This document shows positions 11,380-21,480 of a DNA stretch of 64,000 bases, in pieces. The notes beneath the pieces were generated by a model, which saw only the letters and a list, made by a program, of their open reading frames with translations, was not told the origin of the DNA and did no database searches. This DNA is from Hyposmocoma kahamanoa (Eukaryota > Arthropoda > Insecta > Lepidoptera > Cosmopterigidae): positions 1,171,450-1,235,449 of the forward strand of contig NW_020654878.1 in assembly GCF_003589595.1 (NCBI RefSeq), given 5' to 3'. Both the position numbers and the translations under genes were made by a program. Each line of letters opens with the position of its first letter. Positions within the stretch are counted from its first letter, which is position 1.

Positions 11380-11690
11380 TGTCAACTTTATATTTTAGGG
11401 TGACGCGTGTAGTAGTGATGTAATAGACTTCTGCTTCCGGTTCCGCTACTGCGGAGGTTCCGTATGCTTTTCCACATCTGTTTCCGTTTCTGCTTCCGCA
11501 ATGTTTGTAATGGATTTTTAATCGAAAGTTTACAACGCTCATAATGGATGTGGCGCCCCGCGGATTTCTTGGTGGTGGGGCGCGCGCATGAAATAAAAAA
11601 CAAGTCCTATTGCGTACTATATAGTAGATATCTTTATAGTAATTACGCTTCCGCTTCCGTTTCCGATTCTGCAAAGATTTAGTTTTGACA
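11380..11690. repeat. CTTCCG-rich low-complexity block
   Basis: Six-base pyrimidine-rich units of the type CTTCCG/GTTTCCG recur at about 11,430-11,500 and 11,645-11,672. Between them lies a GCGCCCC / GGGGCGC inverted pair. Overlapping minus-strand ORFs here are translations of this biased sequence, not genes. Confidence 0.5.
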
Positions 11691-11928
11691 TCGGTTTCCT
11701 GTCTCTATTTTCTTACCGATTTCTTAGCGAGAGGTATTTCTTACTAAGTTTTACAAATGTACGTAACTTGAAAATAAAGTTGATCTTTATTCTATTCACC
11801 AGGGTTTAATTCATACTATTCACGGAACGCTAAAAAAACTGCGGAAAATTACAAAAAACCGCAAGTTTGTAATAAAAAATAGAGAGCAATCGGAATGAGT
11901 GCTCTCGGGTTTCCCGCGCTTAGGGTTA

Positions 11929-12030
11929 CCACCCGTTCGGATTTATACGAACCTTTGCGGCGTATGATCTCCTGTCCGGATTTTGTCAGAATTTAACATC
12001 TGTTCGGATTTTTCTACTCAAGAAGGCAGA
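11929..12030 (+). repeat. Possible hAT-type terminal fragment
   Basis: AGGGTTACCACCCGTTCGGA resembles the termini at 41.16 and 41.65 kb (AGGGCTACCAT, ATGGTAACCCT). Related CGGATTT motifs follow. No second end was found, so this is a solo-end relic at best. Confidence 0.35.
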
Positions 12031-12176
12031 GGAGTGGTAAAAACATTTTATTTTTAAAGCTTACGCATTCGCATGCGATTAGCAATGCAACAATGTTAAA
12101 TACAAAACAAAGTCTTATATTTTTATTAAAATCAACACATTGTAAGCATTAGCCGGAATACTTATATTAATGTTTA

Positions 12177-12392
12177 ACTGTCTCCGTTTCCGAACGGTTA
12201 CCATGCCGGACTGCCACACAGAGGTCCCAGGTTCGATTCCCGGGCCGGGAGAAATGTTTGTATGGCTTACATTTGTTTCTCTCGTGAGTTTGGGTGTAAT
12301 TTGTGGTTGTCTATGTGTGTGTCCATGGCACCCGCGACACAGGGTTTCCCTAGTGCGGGGCTATGTTGAGTGTGTGCGTTATTTATTTATTT
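12177..12392 (+). repeat. Family A SINE, copy 3, full length with TSD
   Basis: A complete 216-bp copy: tRNA-like head with A-box-like and B-box (GGTTCGATTCC) segments, body, and (TTTA)n tail. The flanks repeat ATTAATGTT at 12,166-12,174 and 12,393-12,401, the signature of LINE-mediated insertion. It is useful as a reference copy. Confidence 0.92.
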
Positions 12393-12550
12393 ATTAATGT
12401 TATAATTCCAATTAATCAAGAAATTGTTAGTAAAGATAATTGAAATATTAATTTTTAATTACACCAAAATCTTGAAATATAGAACCTGAGATCATTAGCA
12501 AGCATTACATAAAATCATTTAATTAAAAGCAAGCAATAATTAAAAGCATT

Positions 12551-12690
12551 GGACTACCGAGGTCATCCTTTACACTGTGGGCGCTGGATAAAGATGTCTT
12601 GGGTTCGATTTCTGGTCGGATCAATTTTGGAAAAGAAATTTACTAAATCGGTTCTGAGTTATGTCTCGGAGTAGATTCCATTGTTCTGGT
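12551..12690 (+). repeat. Family D tRNA-like SINE, copy 1
   Basis: TGGGTTCGATTTC is B-box-like. The following AATTTTGGAAAAGAAATTT and CGGTTCTGAGT segments match the copy at 35.39 kb over about 90 bp with many substitutions. Confidence 0.6.
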
Positions 12691-12713
12691 AGTCATAGTA
12701 TAGGTACTGGATA

Positions 12714-12745
12714 ACCACACACAATACACACACACACACACAATA
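12714..12745. repeat. (CA)n microsatellite
   Basis: A run of CA dinucleotides interrupted once by AAT. Confidence 0.9.
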
Positions 12746-12940
12746 ACCTAGCTTCAAAGGTAATTGAGTAAGCTTGTTTGGTACGTTATTATTATTATTA
12801 TATTTTTTGACTATCAACCTCGAGATCAGAGCCGTGTGAAGAGATTTTCGAGATAAAAAGGTGGAGGTTCTCAATTCGAATTCACTTTACGGTAACCCAT
12901 TGTTGATTTTTTACTTTCAATTTGTATGTACATACATATA

Positions 12941-13144
12941 ACGCACACACTCAACATAGCCCCGCACTAGGGAAACCCTGTGTCGCGGGTGCCATGGACA
13001 CACACATAGACAACCACAAATTACACCCAAACTCACGAGAGAAATAATTGTAGGCCATACAACTATTTCTCCCGGCCCGGGAATCGAACCTGGGACCTCT
13101 GCGTGGCAGTCCGGCATGGTAACCGTTAGGCCACGGAGGCAGTT
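12941..13144 (-). repeat. Family A SINE, copy 4, full length with TSD
   Basis: Minus-strand full-length copy flanked by exact 9-bp ATACATATA at 12,932-12,940 and 13,145-13,153. Head and B-box are intact. It lies in inverted orientation about 550 bp from copy 3, so a read-through transcript could pair. Confidence 0.92.
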
Positions 13145-13599
13145 ATACATATAAGCAAAGTTAGAAGTCGGTTTCTTCACATCATCATCACAATGTCAGG
13201 ATTATTCAAATTTCAGAATGGTAACCCTACCCGCGCCGCCATCTTGCAACGTGGCTTCACGTCAAGAGGTCGTTCACCCTTTGCTAGGACGTATTTCATT
13301 CACTCGGCCACCGGGTGAATATGGTGTAATTTCGTTTAAATCTTCCTCGTCTTTGCGCCTACAGCACGTCTAAGGTATAAAATTATGACTACGATTCCTC
13401 GAACGGATGATAGGAGATAGATGATTGTCGTATTAAAACAAATTACACCTGCGGTTTGTATACATGTTTATTTTGGTAACAAAAGATTGCGTGGAACATT
13501 CCGAGTGTAATTTCAGGACAAAAACTTATCCATTCATTCGTTCATAATAAGGTTCGTATACGTATAATGAGAATTTATTGCACTTTTTTTTATGATACC

Positions 13600-13935
13600 A
13601 AGTAACGGTACCAACAAGTCGTGCGCCTGTTGGTAAGCGACACGCCTGTCTATTGCAATTGCAGTGGCACTGCCACATTTCGCTAGGGTGGATTAAGATT
13701 CGTTAGAATTAGGAATCTAGTTTGGCTCGATATAACAAGCCCTCATCGACGCTTTTGACAGATGGGTTGACAGAGTTTCACCGTCAAATATTATTCAATC
13801 GTCAAATATCTACTTTGTCTAAGTCGCAGTGCCCCTCATAGCTTTAACTCTCAGGGCATAAGTTGACAAGTCCCATGTGCCTGTAATTTCACGAGGATCC
13901 TTGGCGGCTAAAATAGGTAAAGTTGCAGGACTTCT
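13600..13935 (-). repeat. Family M element, copy 4, interrupted
   Basis: The 3' part (AAGTCGTGCGCCTGTTGGTA to GCAGTGGC, 13,600-13,670) and the 5' part (from GCAGTGCCCCTCATAGC, about 13,840-13,935) of one minus-strand copy are separated by about 170 bp of unrelated sequence. Near-identical GCAGTGGC / GCAGTGCC at the two junctions could be a degenerate 8-bp target duplication. Confidence 0.7.
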
Positions 13936-14099
13936 TAAAATTTAACTTTATCCTATTAATCTGAGGTTGCCGGAAAAAGATTGCTGTTTTGTAATAAAAC
14001 CGCATGTCGTACTTTGTCCTTTGAGATTTGTTTGCTATGTATTTAGTTCTTGTGTGCTATAATGTATTGTACATTTTAGAAATTTTATCTAAAAGCAAT

Positions 14100-14195
14100 T
14101 AGACACGGCGATTTTTAACAGGGATTTATAGGTGTTTGCATCGATGCAGTCGGGCGTTTGCTTCGACGCAATCGCCTGTAAATCGCAAGTGTAAC
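14100..14195. repeat. Imperfect foldback (possible MITE)
   Basis: The left arm (GCGATTTTTAACAGG, then TTTGCATCGATGCA) and the complement of the right arm (GCGATTTACAGG, then TTGCGTCGAAGCA) match imperfectly over about 40 bp. No target duplication is convincing. Confidence 0.45.
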
Positions 14196-15263
14196 GATGC
14201 TAAAGAGTAACCACTCTCAATGTTTGTTTTGAGTATATATGAAAAAAGAAACAGCAATAGTCACGATTTTGCTTATCCTTCCAAGTGTACGGTAAAATAG
14301 TGGAATAAGTACACTGTCAGCATTCTATGTTTCTCGAAAGTTACAATTTAGGGTTATTCAAAGCTACATATTGGTTAAACATAAATGCGTAACAGTGTTG
14401 GCTACTTTTCGCTTAACACGTTCGTCGCCGGCTAGAATTTTCAACCAGCCGGAAAGAAGTTCTTTCGCGATATTTTATTATTTGGCTCTATGTTGGGATT
14501 ATTTTTAGTGCCTGGCATTTCGGCCTAATCGCAATGATTATTGCGTTTAGACCTCTCCGTTCACAATGTCGGATCGAGTACGTACACGTAATGTTTACCT
14601 ATAACTGACATAAGTTTTTATTTGAGATTGGCATTTCACATTAACCATTTTTTGTTTATTTTGGAACTTTTAAATTAAATTTGAAGTTAAAGTATTTTTT
14701 TATATCCAAATGTACATTTTTTTCCTCTTAGTTTAGAAAAGTAGGTATGCTATTAAAAATCCTAAAAACCAAGTGACAACAGAAGCTCGACAGAGTCTCG
14801 CCGGTTATATTATACGGTTAAATACTTCGCGTTTGCCACCTGCGGCGTGAACGAGCAAAGTTAGGTGTGTCGTACCGGTAATTTTGATCCACCACGGCGA
14901 TGAACGTGTTAACATCAGATGAGATTGTCTTCGATTTTAGCAAACGATTGCCTCGTTGTAGTGACTTTTCCTAAAACCAGGCAATCGTTAATGGAGCGTG
15001 TAACCGTGCCGAAATATCGTGAAAATACAAAGATATCATATCTGGTAAGATACCTGTAATTAGTGTTAATACGTTAGTGAATAACCGCGAAAGCCTTAAA
15101 ACCTTTTTCAAAGTTAAAGTCATATAATTTTTATTTCATAGATAGAAAATTTCACTGTTTTCGGCCAAATATTATGCATACAAATATTGAAGATAGGTAT
15201 ATTATACATTTTCTCACATGTACTTCGACAACCAGTAGGGCTAGCAAGAACAAGCGCGAATTG

Positions 15264-15322
15264 GGCGAGAGCGACATAAAGTACGAAAATAGCAGTATCT
15301 CGCGCTTTATGTCGCTCTCGCT
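15264..15322. repeat. Short foldback with 18-bp arms
   Basis: GGCGAGAGCGACATAAAG at 15,264 is the near-exact complement of CTTTATGTCGCTCTCGCT at 15,305-15,322, separated by 23 bases. The similarity extends more loosely outward. It is probably a small foldback element. Confidence 0.6.
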
Positions 15323-15529
15323 CTTGTCGCGCCCTGTCGTGACAGCTCTACCGCTGTAATATGTTTATTTTTCAATAACATTACATGCACATGATTATGC
15401 ATTTAATAAGTCTGTCAGTAATTTAAAACCGGGGGTTTTAATGATAGTAATAATTGAAAGACTAGATGTCAAAATAATAATTTCGATAAAATTAAAATAA
15501 ATGTACAAAATTGTCAAAAATTAGACAAT

Positions 15530-15720
15530 GAATCATTGACGGCGCTACGGCTAAAAAGTCGTTGAAAAACCCAATACAAAGACACGACAACAAGCACATA
15601 GAAAAATTCGTGAGGTCCGCTGGTTCGATGCTAAAAGACGTCGGTTCGAAACCGGCCGGATCAAAGGAATTTTTTCCCAAATGTTCTTGTAATCTTTGTA
15701 AAGGGTTTTTCAAGAACTTA
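15530..15720 (+). repeat. Family B tRNA-derived SINE, copy 1
   Basis: Leader GGCTAAAAAGTCGTTGAAAA, then AAAATTCGTGAGGTCCGCTG, then a deletion that removes the A-box half of the tRNA-like part, then GACGTCGGTTCGAAACCGG. It lies directly beside the transposase remnant at 15.78-16.26 kb. Confidence 0.8.
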
Positions 15721-15779
15721 GTTTTGTAAATAAAAATAAAACAATAAATTCAAATGATTCAAATTTTTATTGTATTAAA

Positions 15780-16265
15780 AAAGTAAGGTTTGGCATTTAT
15801 GACTGACAAATGATATCTGATAAATGTCCACCACGACCACAGTTATATGTAGATGTCGATTCTTTCATCAAAGTTTTTAATCACTTTTTTAATGTTGGGT
15901 CTATTTCGTTAATTCAGTTCACGAATTTTGAGTTTTAATGCTGCAATCGATTCGATTGGCTCCATATAGACTCTGTCTTCAACATTACCCCATAGAAAAT
16001 AATCCAGTGTTGTTAAATCACATGATCCAACTGGCCACCTAACGGCTGAATTTCGTGAATTTATGCGATCGGTAAATTTGGTTTGCAATAAATTCATGTG
16101 ACTTGTGGCACGGTCTCGTTGAAACCACATGCAAGTGATATCCATATAATTAATTATAGGCCAAAATTGATTTGTCAACATCTCTCTATAGCCTATCCAT
16201 TGACCGTAACCGCATTTCCAGCCGAATTTTCGAAAAAAGAAACGACCCAATGCCACCGGCACAAG
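15780..16265 (-). pseudogene. IS630/Tc1/mariner-type transposase remnant
   Basis: The minus-strand frame 16262-15909 reads YREMLTNQFWP, then MWFQRDRATSH, then SCDLTTLDYFLWG. In intact relatives the D of the FQQDGA-type block and the D of the SxDLTPLDYFLWG-type block are two of the three catalytic acidic residues. Both are present, but the spacing between them (31 residues) is slightly short. The N-terminal DNA-binding part and first acidic residue are absent. After the stop near 15,909 the reading resumes in a shifted or interrupted form (NFDERIDIYI), suggesting the frame once ran to about 15,800. No terminal repeats were found. It is a dead 5'-truncated copy. Confidence 0.75.
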
Positions 16266-16612
16266 TATGTAAGTAAGCGCTATTACGAAAACACTTTTCT
16301 GCCTAAACAGTAATGAATAATGAAGTAAATTCCCGGAAATTCTCAGAACCCTAATTTGGCCTGGTTAACCCACGTGCGAAATTTGACACGAAAAATTACC
16401 ACTTATCAACTTCAGTTATGATAAGTAAATTTTTTACAATAATGTCATCTTTATAAAGAAAGTAAATGTTTATTTCACTACAGATTGATTAATTTTCAAA
16501 AACTGATTTTATTTTAGTTTTCAAATAATAAATAGGTCGTTTTCGTTTCAATTCTTACCTTTTTTGATCTCTTATAAAAATAACTTAATTACATTTTCCT
16601 TTAATCTTTTAG

Positions 16613-17012
16613 NNNNNNNNNNNNNNNNNNNNNNNNNNNNNNNNNNNNNNNNNNNNNNNNNNNNNNNNNNNNNNNNNNNNNNNNNNNNNNNNNNNNNNNN
16701 NNNNNNNNNNNNNNNNNNNNNNNNNNNNNNNNNNNNNNNNNNNNNNNNNNNNNNNNNNNNNNNNNNNNNNNNNNNNNNNNNNNNNNNNNNNNNNNNNNNN
16801 NNNNNNNNNNNNNNNNNNNNNNNNNNNNNNNNNNNNNNNNNNNNNNNNNNNNNNNNNNNNNNNNNNNNNNNNNNNNNNNNNNNNNNNNNNNNNNNNNNNN
16901 NNNNNNNNNNNNNNNNNNNNNNNNNNNNNNNNNNNNNNNNNNNNNNNNNNNNNNNNNNNNNNNNNNNNNNNNNNNNNNNNNNNNNNNNNNNNNNNNNNNN
17001 NNNNNNNNNNNN
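16613..17012. other. Assembly gap (400 N)
   Basis: Exactly 400 undetermined bases. The right edge opens straight into a family B SINE, so a repeat-caused gap is likely. Open frames spanning it are artefacts. Confidence 0.99.
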
Positions 17013-17245
17013 CTTTCATAGATTTTTCACAGATGGGGTTACGGAAAAAAATCCGTTAAAACCAAAAAATAAAGATCTGTAACAAACGCGTAGAAAGATT
17101 CATAAGATCTGCTGACTCGACCTCTAGCTTAGTTGTCAGAGCACTTGCCCTAGATTAGCAAAATGGATGCAGGATCGAGTCCTGTCTGATCGAAGGAATT
17201 TTCTTTGTGTTTGATCTTTGTATTTACTTATTATAAACTTCTTAA
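17013..17245 (+). repeat. Family B SINE, copy 2, diverged
   Basis: Starts at the gap edge with CTTTCATAGATTTTTCACAG. Its tRNA-like part is less altered than others: an A-box-like TAGCTTAGTTGTCAGAG and the B-box GGATCGAGTCC, then the GATCGAAGGAATTTTC tail. It is clearly older than copy 4. Confidence 0.75.
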
Positions 17246-17261
17246 ATTTTTATTGAATTGA

Positions 17262-17432
17262 TATTCAATAATTTTTTGGGAAATTACTCCACTAGTTTGT
17301 TATAATTATTAATACAAAGATCGAACACTTGGAAAAAAATCCCTTTGATCTGGTCGGATTCGAACTGACGTCTTCTAGCGTACCGTTCCGGATGTCATAC
17401 CAACTAAGCTGGAAAGGTATCTAACTGGATGA
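17262..17432 (-). repeat. Family B SINE, copy 3 (head plus tail)
   Basis: Minus-strand copy: tRNA-like part (CTTAGTTGGTATGACATCC on the minus strand, B-box AGTTCGAATCC) and the ACAAACTAGTGGAGTAATTT tail. It faces copy 4 head to head, giving a long inverted pair. Confidence 0.85.
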
Positions 17433-17435
17433 TAA

Positions 17436-17700
17436 AACTTTCATAGATTTGTCATAGATGGCGCTAAGACTAAAAAGTCGTTGAAAAACCAAATACAAAG
17501 ACAACAACAAGCACATAGAAAAATTCGTGAGGTCCGCTGGTTTGTTCCGTGGCTTAGTTGGTATAGCGTCTGACACGGTAAGCTAGAAGACGTTGGTTCG
17601 AATCGGGCCGGATCAAAGGAACTTTTCTGAGTATTCTATCTTTGTATTAATAATTATAACAAACTAGTGGAGTAATTTCACAAAAACATTAGAATATTCA
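17436..17700 (+). repeat. Family B SINE, copy 4, full length
   Basis: The best-kept copy: leader, GTGAGGTCCGCTGG, A-box TGGCTTAGTTGGTATAGCG, B-box GGTTCGAATCG, and the AACAAACTAGTGGAGTAATT tail. It serves as the local reference for family B. Confidence 0.88.
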
Positions 17701-18140
17701 CAATCAATATTACAACCAGACATTCGTTGTAACTCTAGAAATTACCATACATTTTATCAGGAATATCTACTGCCGCATTGCTTTTACTATATTCAATATC
17801 AATATATTTAAACTAACAATAAACATTATCAAAATTTCCAATCACGCAATTCACAGTCTTAAGTCTGTGATTTATTGTTTTAATTCCACCCATTGTCTAG
17901 CGAATAAATTATATAAATACCAATTACATTGTTATGTGGACATAATACCACGTTCGAGTAAAGAGGCTTTTACAAAGCTGTCACTGCGCAACTATTTATT
18001 TGCAGCGATAAACGATGATCGTGACTTCCCGAGCCCGCGTTAGGGTACATTACCCCCTCGCTGGGCACCGCGTGGGCTGGCTTGTTTTACGAATCAATAT
18101 TAATGAGTTTCTATTATACATGCTGCGATGTACATCATCA
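17701..18140. other. Unannotated spacer
   Basis: AT-rich to about 17,990, then a more GC-rich 90 bases. No recognised feature. Confidence 0.5.
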
Positions 18141-18142
18141 TT

Positions 18143-18398
18143 TAGTCGCTGTAGAGGTCCTTGCGAAAGAGGTTGTTCACGGAAGTACTGCCACCATAGT
18201 GTGAGCATTACTGCGTTCCAGTTTGAAAGTGTAAGGGTGCTGATGAAATTATAGGCACATGTGACTTGTAAACTTATGTCCTCCGGGGACGGGCGCGGTG
18301 GCAGGGCCGCTCAGATCTATGGGATTTAAAGCTCTGAGTGGCAATGCAACTGATATGGACCGGCGTGTCGCTTCCCACCAGGCGTACGACTTGTCCGG
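18143..18398 (+). repeat. Family M element, copy 5
   Basis: Plus-strand copy, close to full length: AGGTCCTTGCGAAAGAG start, GAGCATTACTGCGTTCCAG, ACTTGTAAACTTATGTC, TTTAAAGCTCTGAGTGGCAA and the GCGTACGACTTGTCC end. It lacks the usual A-tail and abuts the truncated 3' side of the minus-strand LINE. Confidence 0.85.
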
Positions 18399-18404
18399 AA
18401 AAGT

Positions 18405-19580
18405 AGCCTTTTAAGACCGCTCAAATCGAACGTTCGCTTAAGAAATCCGAGATCCAATTGCAAAGGTTAGTGGGATGTCATAAGAGGGAAGCTTACTTAA
18501 AAGGCATGCGTGCCAGACCCTGTCAAAGGCTTTAGAAATGTCCAAAGACCCTGCTTCGCCTTGCTTTTCTATAGCCTCGCTCCATATGTGACAGGCATGC
18601 ACAAGAAGATCCCCAGTAGATCGTCCTCGTCGGAATCTGTACTGGCGGTTACTGAGGAGGTCGTTGTCTTCAAGGTACTCGTTCTCTTACTCTAGTTCTA
18701 GTACTCGTTCCATAGTTTTGCAGAGTTTGGAAGTGACTGAGATAGGTCTATAATCGATAGGGTCAGCTCTGCTTCCCTTTTCCGACACAGGTTGCACGTT
18801 TGCAAGCTTCCAAGGCCTGGGAACTACACCAGTCTCAAGTGAGAGGCGGTACAGGCGTGTGAGAACAGGAGACAATTCAGGAGCACAGTTACGCAAGACT
18901 ATTGCTGGAATTCCACCTGGCCCGCTAGCTTTAGTCACGTCTAGATTCCGCAGAGTTCTAAGTACCTTTTTTTGGTGTATGCGCACTGGCGCCATAGTGC
19001 AGCCAGTCTGAGGTAAGATTGGTGGTAGGTTCCCTGCGGCATCCAGACGCGAACTCTCTGCAAAGAGAGGCAAAAACATTCGCCTTCTCTTCGGCAGTAT
19101 GAACTAGCGAGTCATCCGGCCTCAGCAGGGGTGGCAAAGAAGGTCGACAAAAGTTAGATTCGACCGCTTTGGCCAGGGATCAAAGGGGTTTGCTCCCTGC
19201 TGGATAAGAGGCAAGCTTGGCCCCTATGCGGCGCACATGGTCGAACTTGGCCCTACGTAACATGCTTTTGTACTTCTTGGCGGCCCTATTAAAAGCTTTC
19301 TTCAAATTCCGGGTACTCGGAGCTTTGTGTAGTGGAGCATCTGCCCAAGCTTGGTACGCGGACTGTTTACTACAATCAGACATTAAACCTGGACGAGCTT
19401 GGGGTCTATTGCGTACATCAGAGTATGGTATGTGATACTCCATACCCAAACGCAAGGCCTCGACTACAGCATTAGCACAGCGCGACGAGTCTCCTGAAGT
19501 AAAGCACACCTGCCAGGGATATGACGCTAAGAAATAGCGCATTTCGTCCCAATCTGCTAACTTGTATCGCCACACCCGTC
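18405..19580 (-). pseudogene. LINE reverse transcriptase domain, broken, 3' truncated
   Basis: Minus strand. The linker (19,584-19,180) is followed by the RT fingers/palm: KASGPGGIPAIVLRN, then DPIDYRPISVTSKLCKTMER, an in-frame stop, RFRRGRSTGDLL and motif A LDISKAFDRVWH. The last recognisable block, CNWISDFLSERSI, ends near 18,420. The catalytic FADD-type box that should follow is absent, so the 3' half of the RT and the 3' UTR are lost. At least two frameshifts lie between 19,180 and 19,080 and near 18,480. The family is a non-LTR retrotransposon with an APE-type endonuclease (CR1/Jockey-like group). Together with 19,660-20,235 it forms one element. Confidence 0.88.
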
Positions 19581-19659
19581 TCACACCACTAGGGCCCTAT
19601 TCGGGTGGGGAGTATGCGGATACAGTTTTCACCAGACAATGGTCGGAAGTACCCAGTGG

Positions 19660-20235
19660 GGCTTACACAACCACAAAGTAGCAGTCTGGATCAATTGTTA
19701 ACAGAACGTCCAAGCAATTAGTCGTATGAGACTCAATATCTGGGATCCTGGTGGCGCCACTGACTAGCTGGGAAAGGCTTAGCATTAACGCAAGTTTACG
19801 CGTCTCTTTCCCAGCGTGATCGGTCATCTGGTATAAAGTCCTGAGCTGAGCCTCATAAAACGTCTCACTCAGACGTTGAAACAACTTGGTCGTCTCCTGA
19901 TCTCCACTGTGCGGTTGATACAACAGTACACTATTTATGTAACTCCTGTGTCAACCAGAAGCCATAAAATAAAAAAACTCGGTGCCTCAAGGTTCTTGAG
20001 ACGCTTGACATAGATGTCATCGCGAACGTACACACAGACTCCGGCACGAGGTGCGAACCTGTGCTCCAGAGTATACCCGGGGTAGCTGAGGTACGCTGCG
20101 TCAGTCGGACATCTGCTTTGCGTCTCTGTAAGGAACAGCAGCTGCGGTTTGTCGGTTTCAAGGCGGTAGTAGACCGAATCGAGATTTGAGTGTAGACCTC
20201 GGATGTTAGTGAGGTGCACTTTTTAGTGCACATCT
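19660..20235 (-). pseudogene. LINE endonuclease domain, broken
   Basis: The minus-strand frame starting near 20,219 reads NIRGLHSNLDSVYYRLET, then LLFLTETQ and RAGVCVYVRDD, the N-terminal half of an exonuclease/endonuclease/phosphatase fold as used by APE-type LINEs. After a frame break, PHSGDQETTKLFQRL is followed directly by TDHAGKETRKLAL and SGATRIPDIESHTTNCLD. The GDFNAH-type catalytic block expected between these two parts is deleted. The domain is therefore inactive. It is upstream of, and colinear with, the RT part at 18,405-19,580. Confidence 0.85.
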
Positions 20236-20690
20236 TCTTAAAACTTTGTCAATATCTTTTTTATGCTTTCGCTTGTCTAAGATATTAACATTTTTTTTTT
20301 TTGTAAGTGATTTGTATGGTTAAATTAATGTTTACACTTTTCTTTTTGCATGTTTCTTTTTACTCTCCAAATTTATTGTGCATGTAGTGTCGGTGTATAA
20401 AAGATTGTGCGGATCTTTTATTGGTATAACAATTGTTGACTGACCATTTAAATAAAAAAAAATAATTAACATATGAAATTATATATCTCTCCTGTTTAAG
20501 CCCAAAAAAGTTATCGATTTGTAAACCTCTCTCCTGAAACTTTGTCATTTTGCAGGTGTGGCCTTATTCCACTAGTCGATCTAGTGTCTTCTTTATCACT
20601 CGCCTTTATGTTTGATATCCAAATTAATGAATAATGTAGATTAAATAGATTTTTTGCTGTATAAGAACGTTTGCACACTACATCCGACTC
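20236..20690. other. Unannotated AT-rich spacer
   Basis: No recognised feature. A minus-strand 62-codon ORF here has no motif. Confidence 0.5.
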
Positions 20691-20694
20691 GTAC

Positions 20695-20965
20695 TATTTC
20701 CGAATCTGATTAATGACGGTCCGAAATGTCACAGGTGTCCGAAGTGTCATTTTGTCTTTAGGTGTACAGTCAAGAGCACGTCAAGCTTGACACTTTGTAC
20801 TTTGGACCGTTCTTATCGTAAGCGGCTTAGAGTTGGATTTAAGTCTTAAGTGTCAAGCTTGACGTGCTCTTGACCCTGTACAAGCGACATTCGTATTTTC
20901 CCGGATTTGAATCGGACTTAGTACACAAGCGACATCCGAAATGGGTCTTTTTTTCTGTCAGATTT
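20695..20965 (+). repeat. Dispersed repeat S, copy 1, carrying a foldback insertion
   Basis: GGTCCGAAATGTCACAGG, then AGGTGTACA, and after the insertion GTACAAGCGACATTCGTA and CACAAGCGACATCC match 24,235-24,410 step by step. A third partial match (CTAAGTGTACAAGCGATG) lies at 62,655. The class is unknown. Confidence 0.75.
20767..20878. mobile_element. Foldback MITE inserted at TA in repeat S
   Basis: About 112 bp. Left arm CAGTCAAGAGCACGTCAAGC and the complement of the right arm (CAGGGTCAAGAGCACG) match over roughly 30 bp around a 50-base loop. The uninterrupted repeat at 24.3 kb reads GGTGTACAAGCGA where this copy reads GGTGTA-element-TACAAGCGA, so the target TA is duplicated. This suits a Tc1/mariner-mobilised element. 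Confidence 0.85.
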
Positions 20966-21214
20966 GTGTAGTGGGAATATATCGATTTGTTTTCCCGCCA
21001 TTCGTGTCTTATGTCCGCATTCCACTGCGAAAAGGTAATGTGCGGGAAACAACTGAGTAGAGTAGAGTGAGGAGTAAAGTAGTTTTGTCCTTCCAGTAGG
21101 AAAAAAGTTTTGCCTTCCGAAGCCAGCGGGCTAAGCGGAGTGACCTAGGCTAGAAATGGTCTGGGTCAGAGCGAGTTGTTTGCCTTCCATAGCGAGGAGC
21201 ATAGCGGAGTGCGT

Positions 21215-21480
21215 TAACCGACTTCAAAAAAGGAGGAAGTTCTCAATTCGTCTGTAATTTTTTTGTATGTATGCTACGCGACTGCTCATTTGTGAACTGA
21301 TTTTGATGATTCTTTTTTTATTAGTCCCATTTAAATTTGAAGGAAATATTCCTCTCTCTAAGGGGTGGCAAACTAGGGGATGAATCCGGCTTCGCGCACT
21401 TTCCAGTAACTGATTTCAATAAAACGTGGCAAATAGATTATAATTCCCCGAACTTTTGAGGTCGATTTTTTTTATAAAAA
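21215..21480 (+). repeat. Family R repeat, copy 4
   Basis: Plus-strand copy, near complete: CCGACTTCAAAAAAGGAGG start, TTTTGATGATTC, GGGGATGAATCCGGC, CCCCGAACTTTTGAGGTCG end, followed by TTATAAAAAAAAGTTACAA as at 53.9 kb. Confidence 0.85.

Noticed and set aside
11303..11674. Basic 123-codon minus-strand ORF (KRKRKRN start)
   Set aside because: Product of the CTTCCG-rich low-complexity block; no domain.
12170..12397. ORFs in family A SINE copies (also 395-760, 12,917-13,180, 34,497-34,697, 59,018-59,359)
   Set aside because: They translate the SINE body in a frame that happens to be open; the same peptide recurs in each copy and has no start context or domain.
16564..17082. 172- and 136-codon frames across 16.6-17.0 kb
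   Set aside because: They run through the 400-base run of N and carry no information.
17540..17605. tRNA genes
   Set aside because: A-box and B-box segments occur, but acceptor stems do not pair and the sequences are embedded in repeated SINE bodies. None qualifies as a functional tRNA gene.
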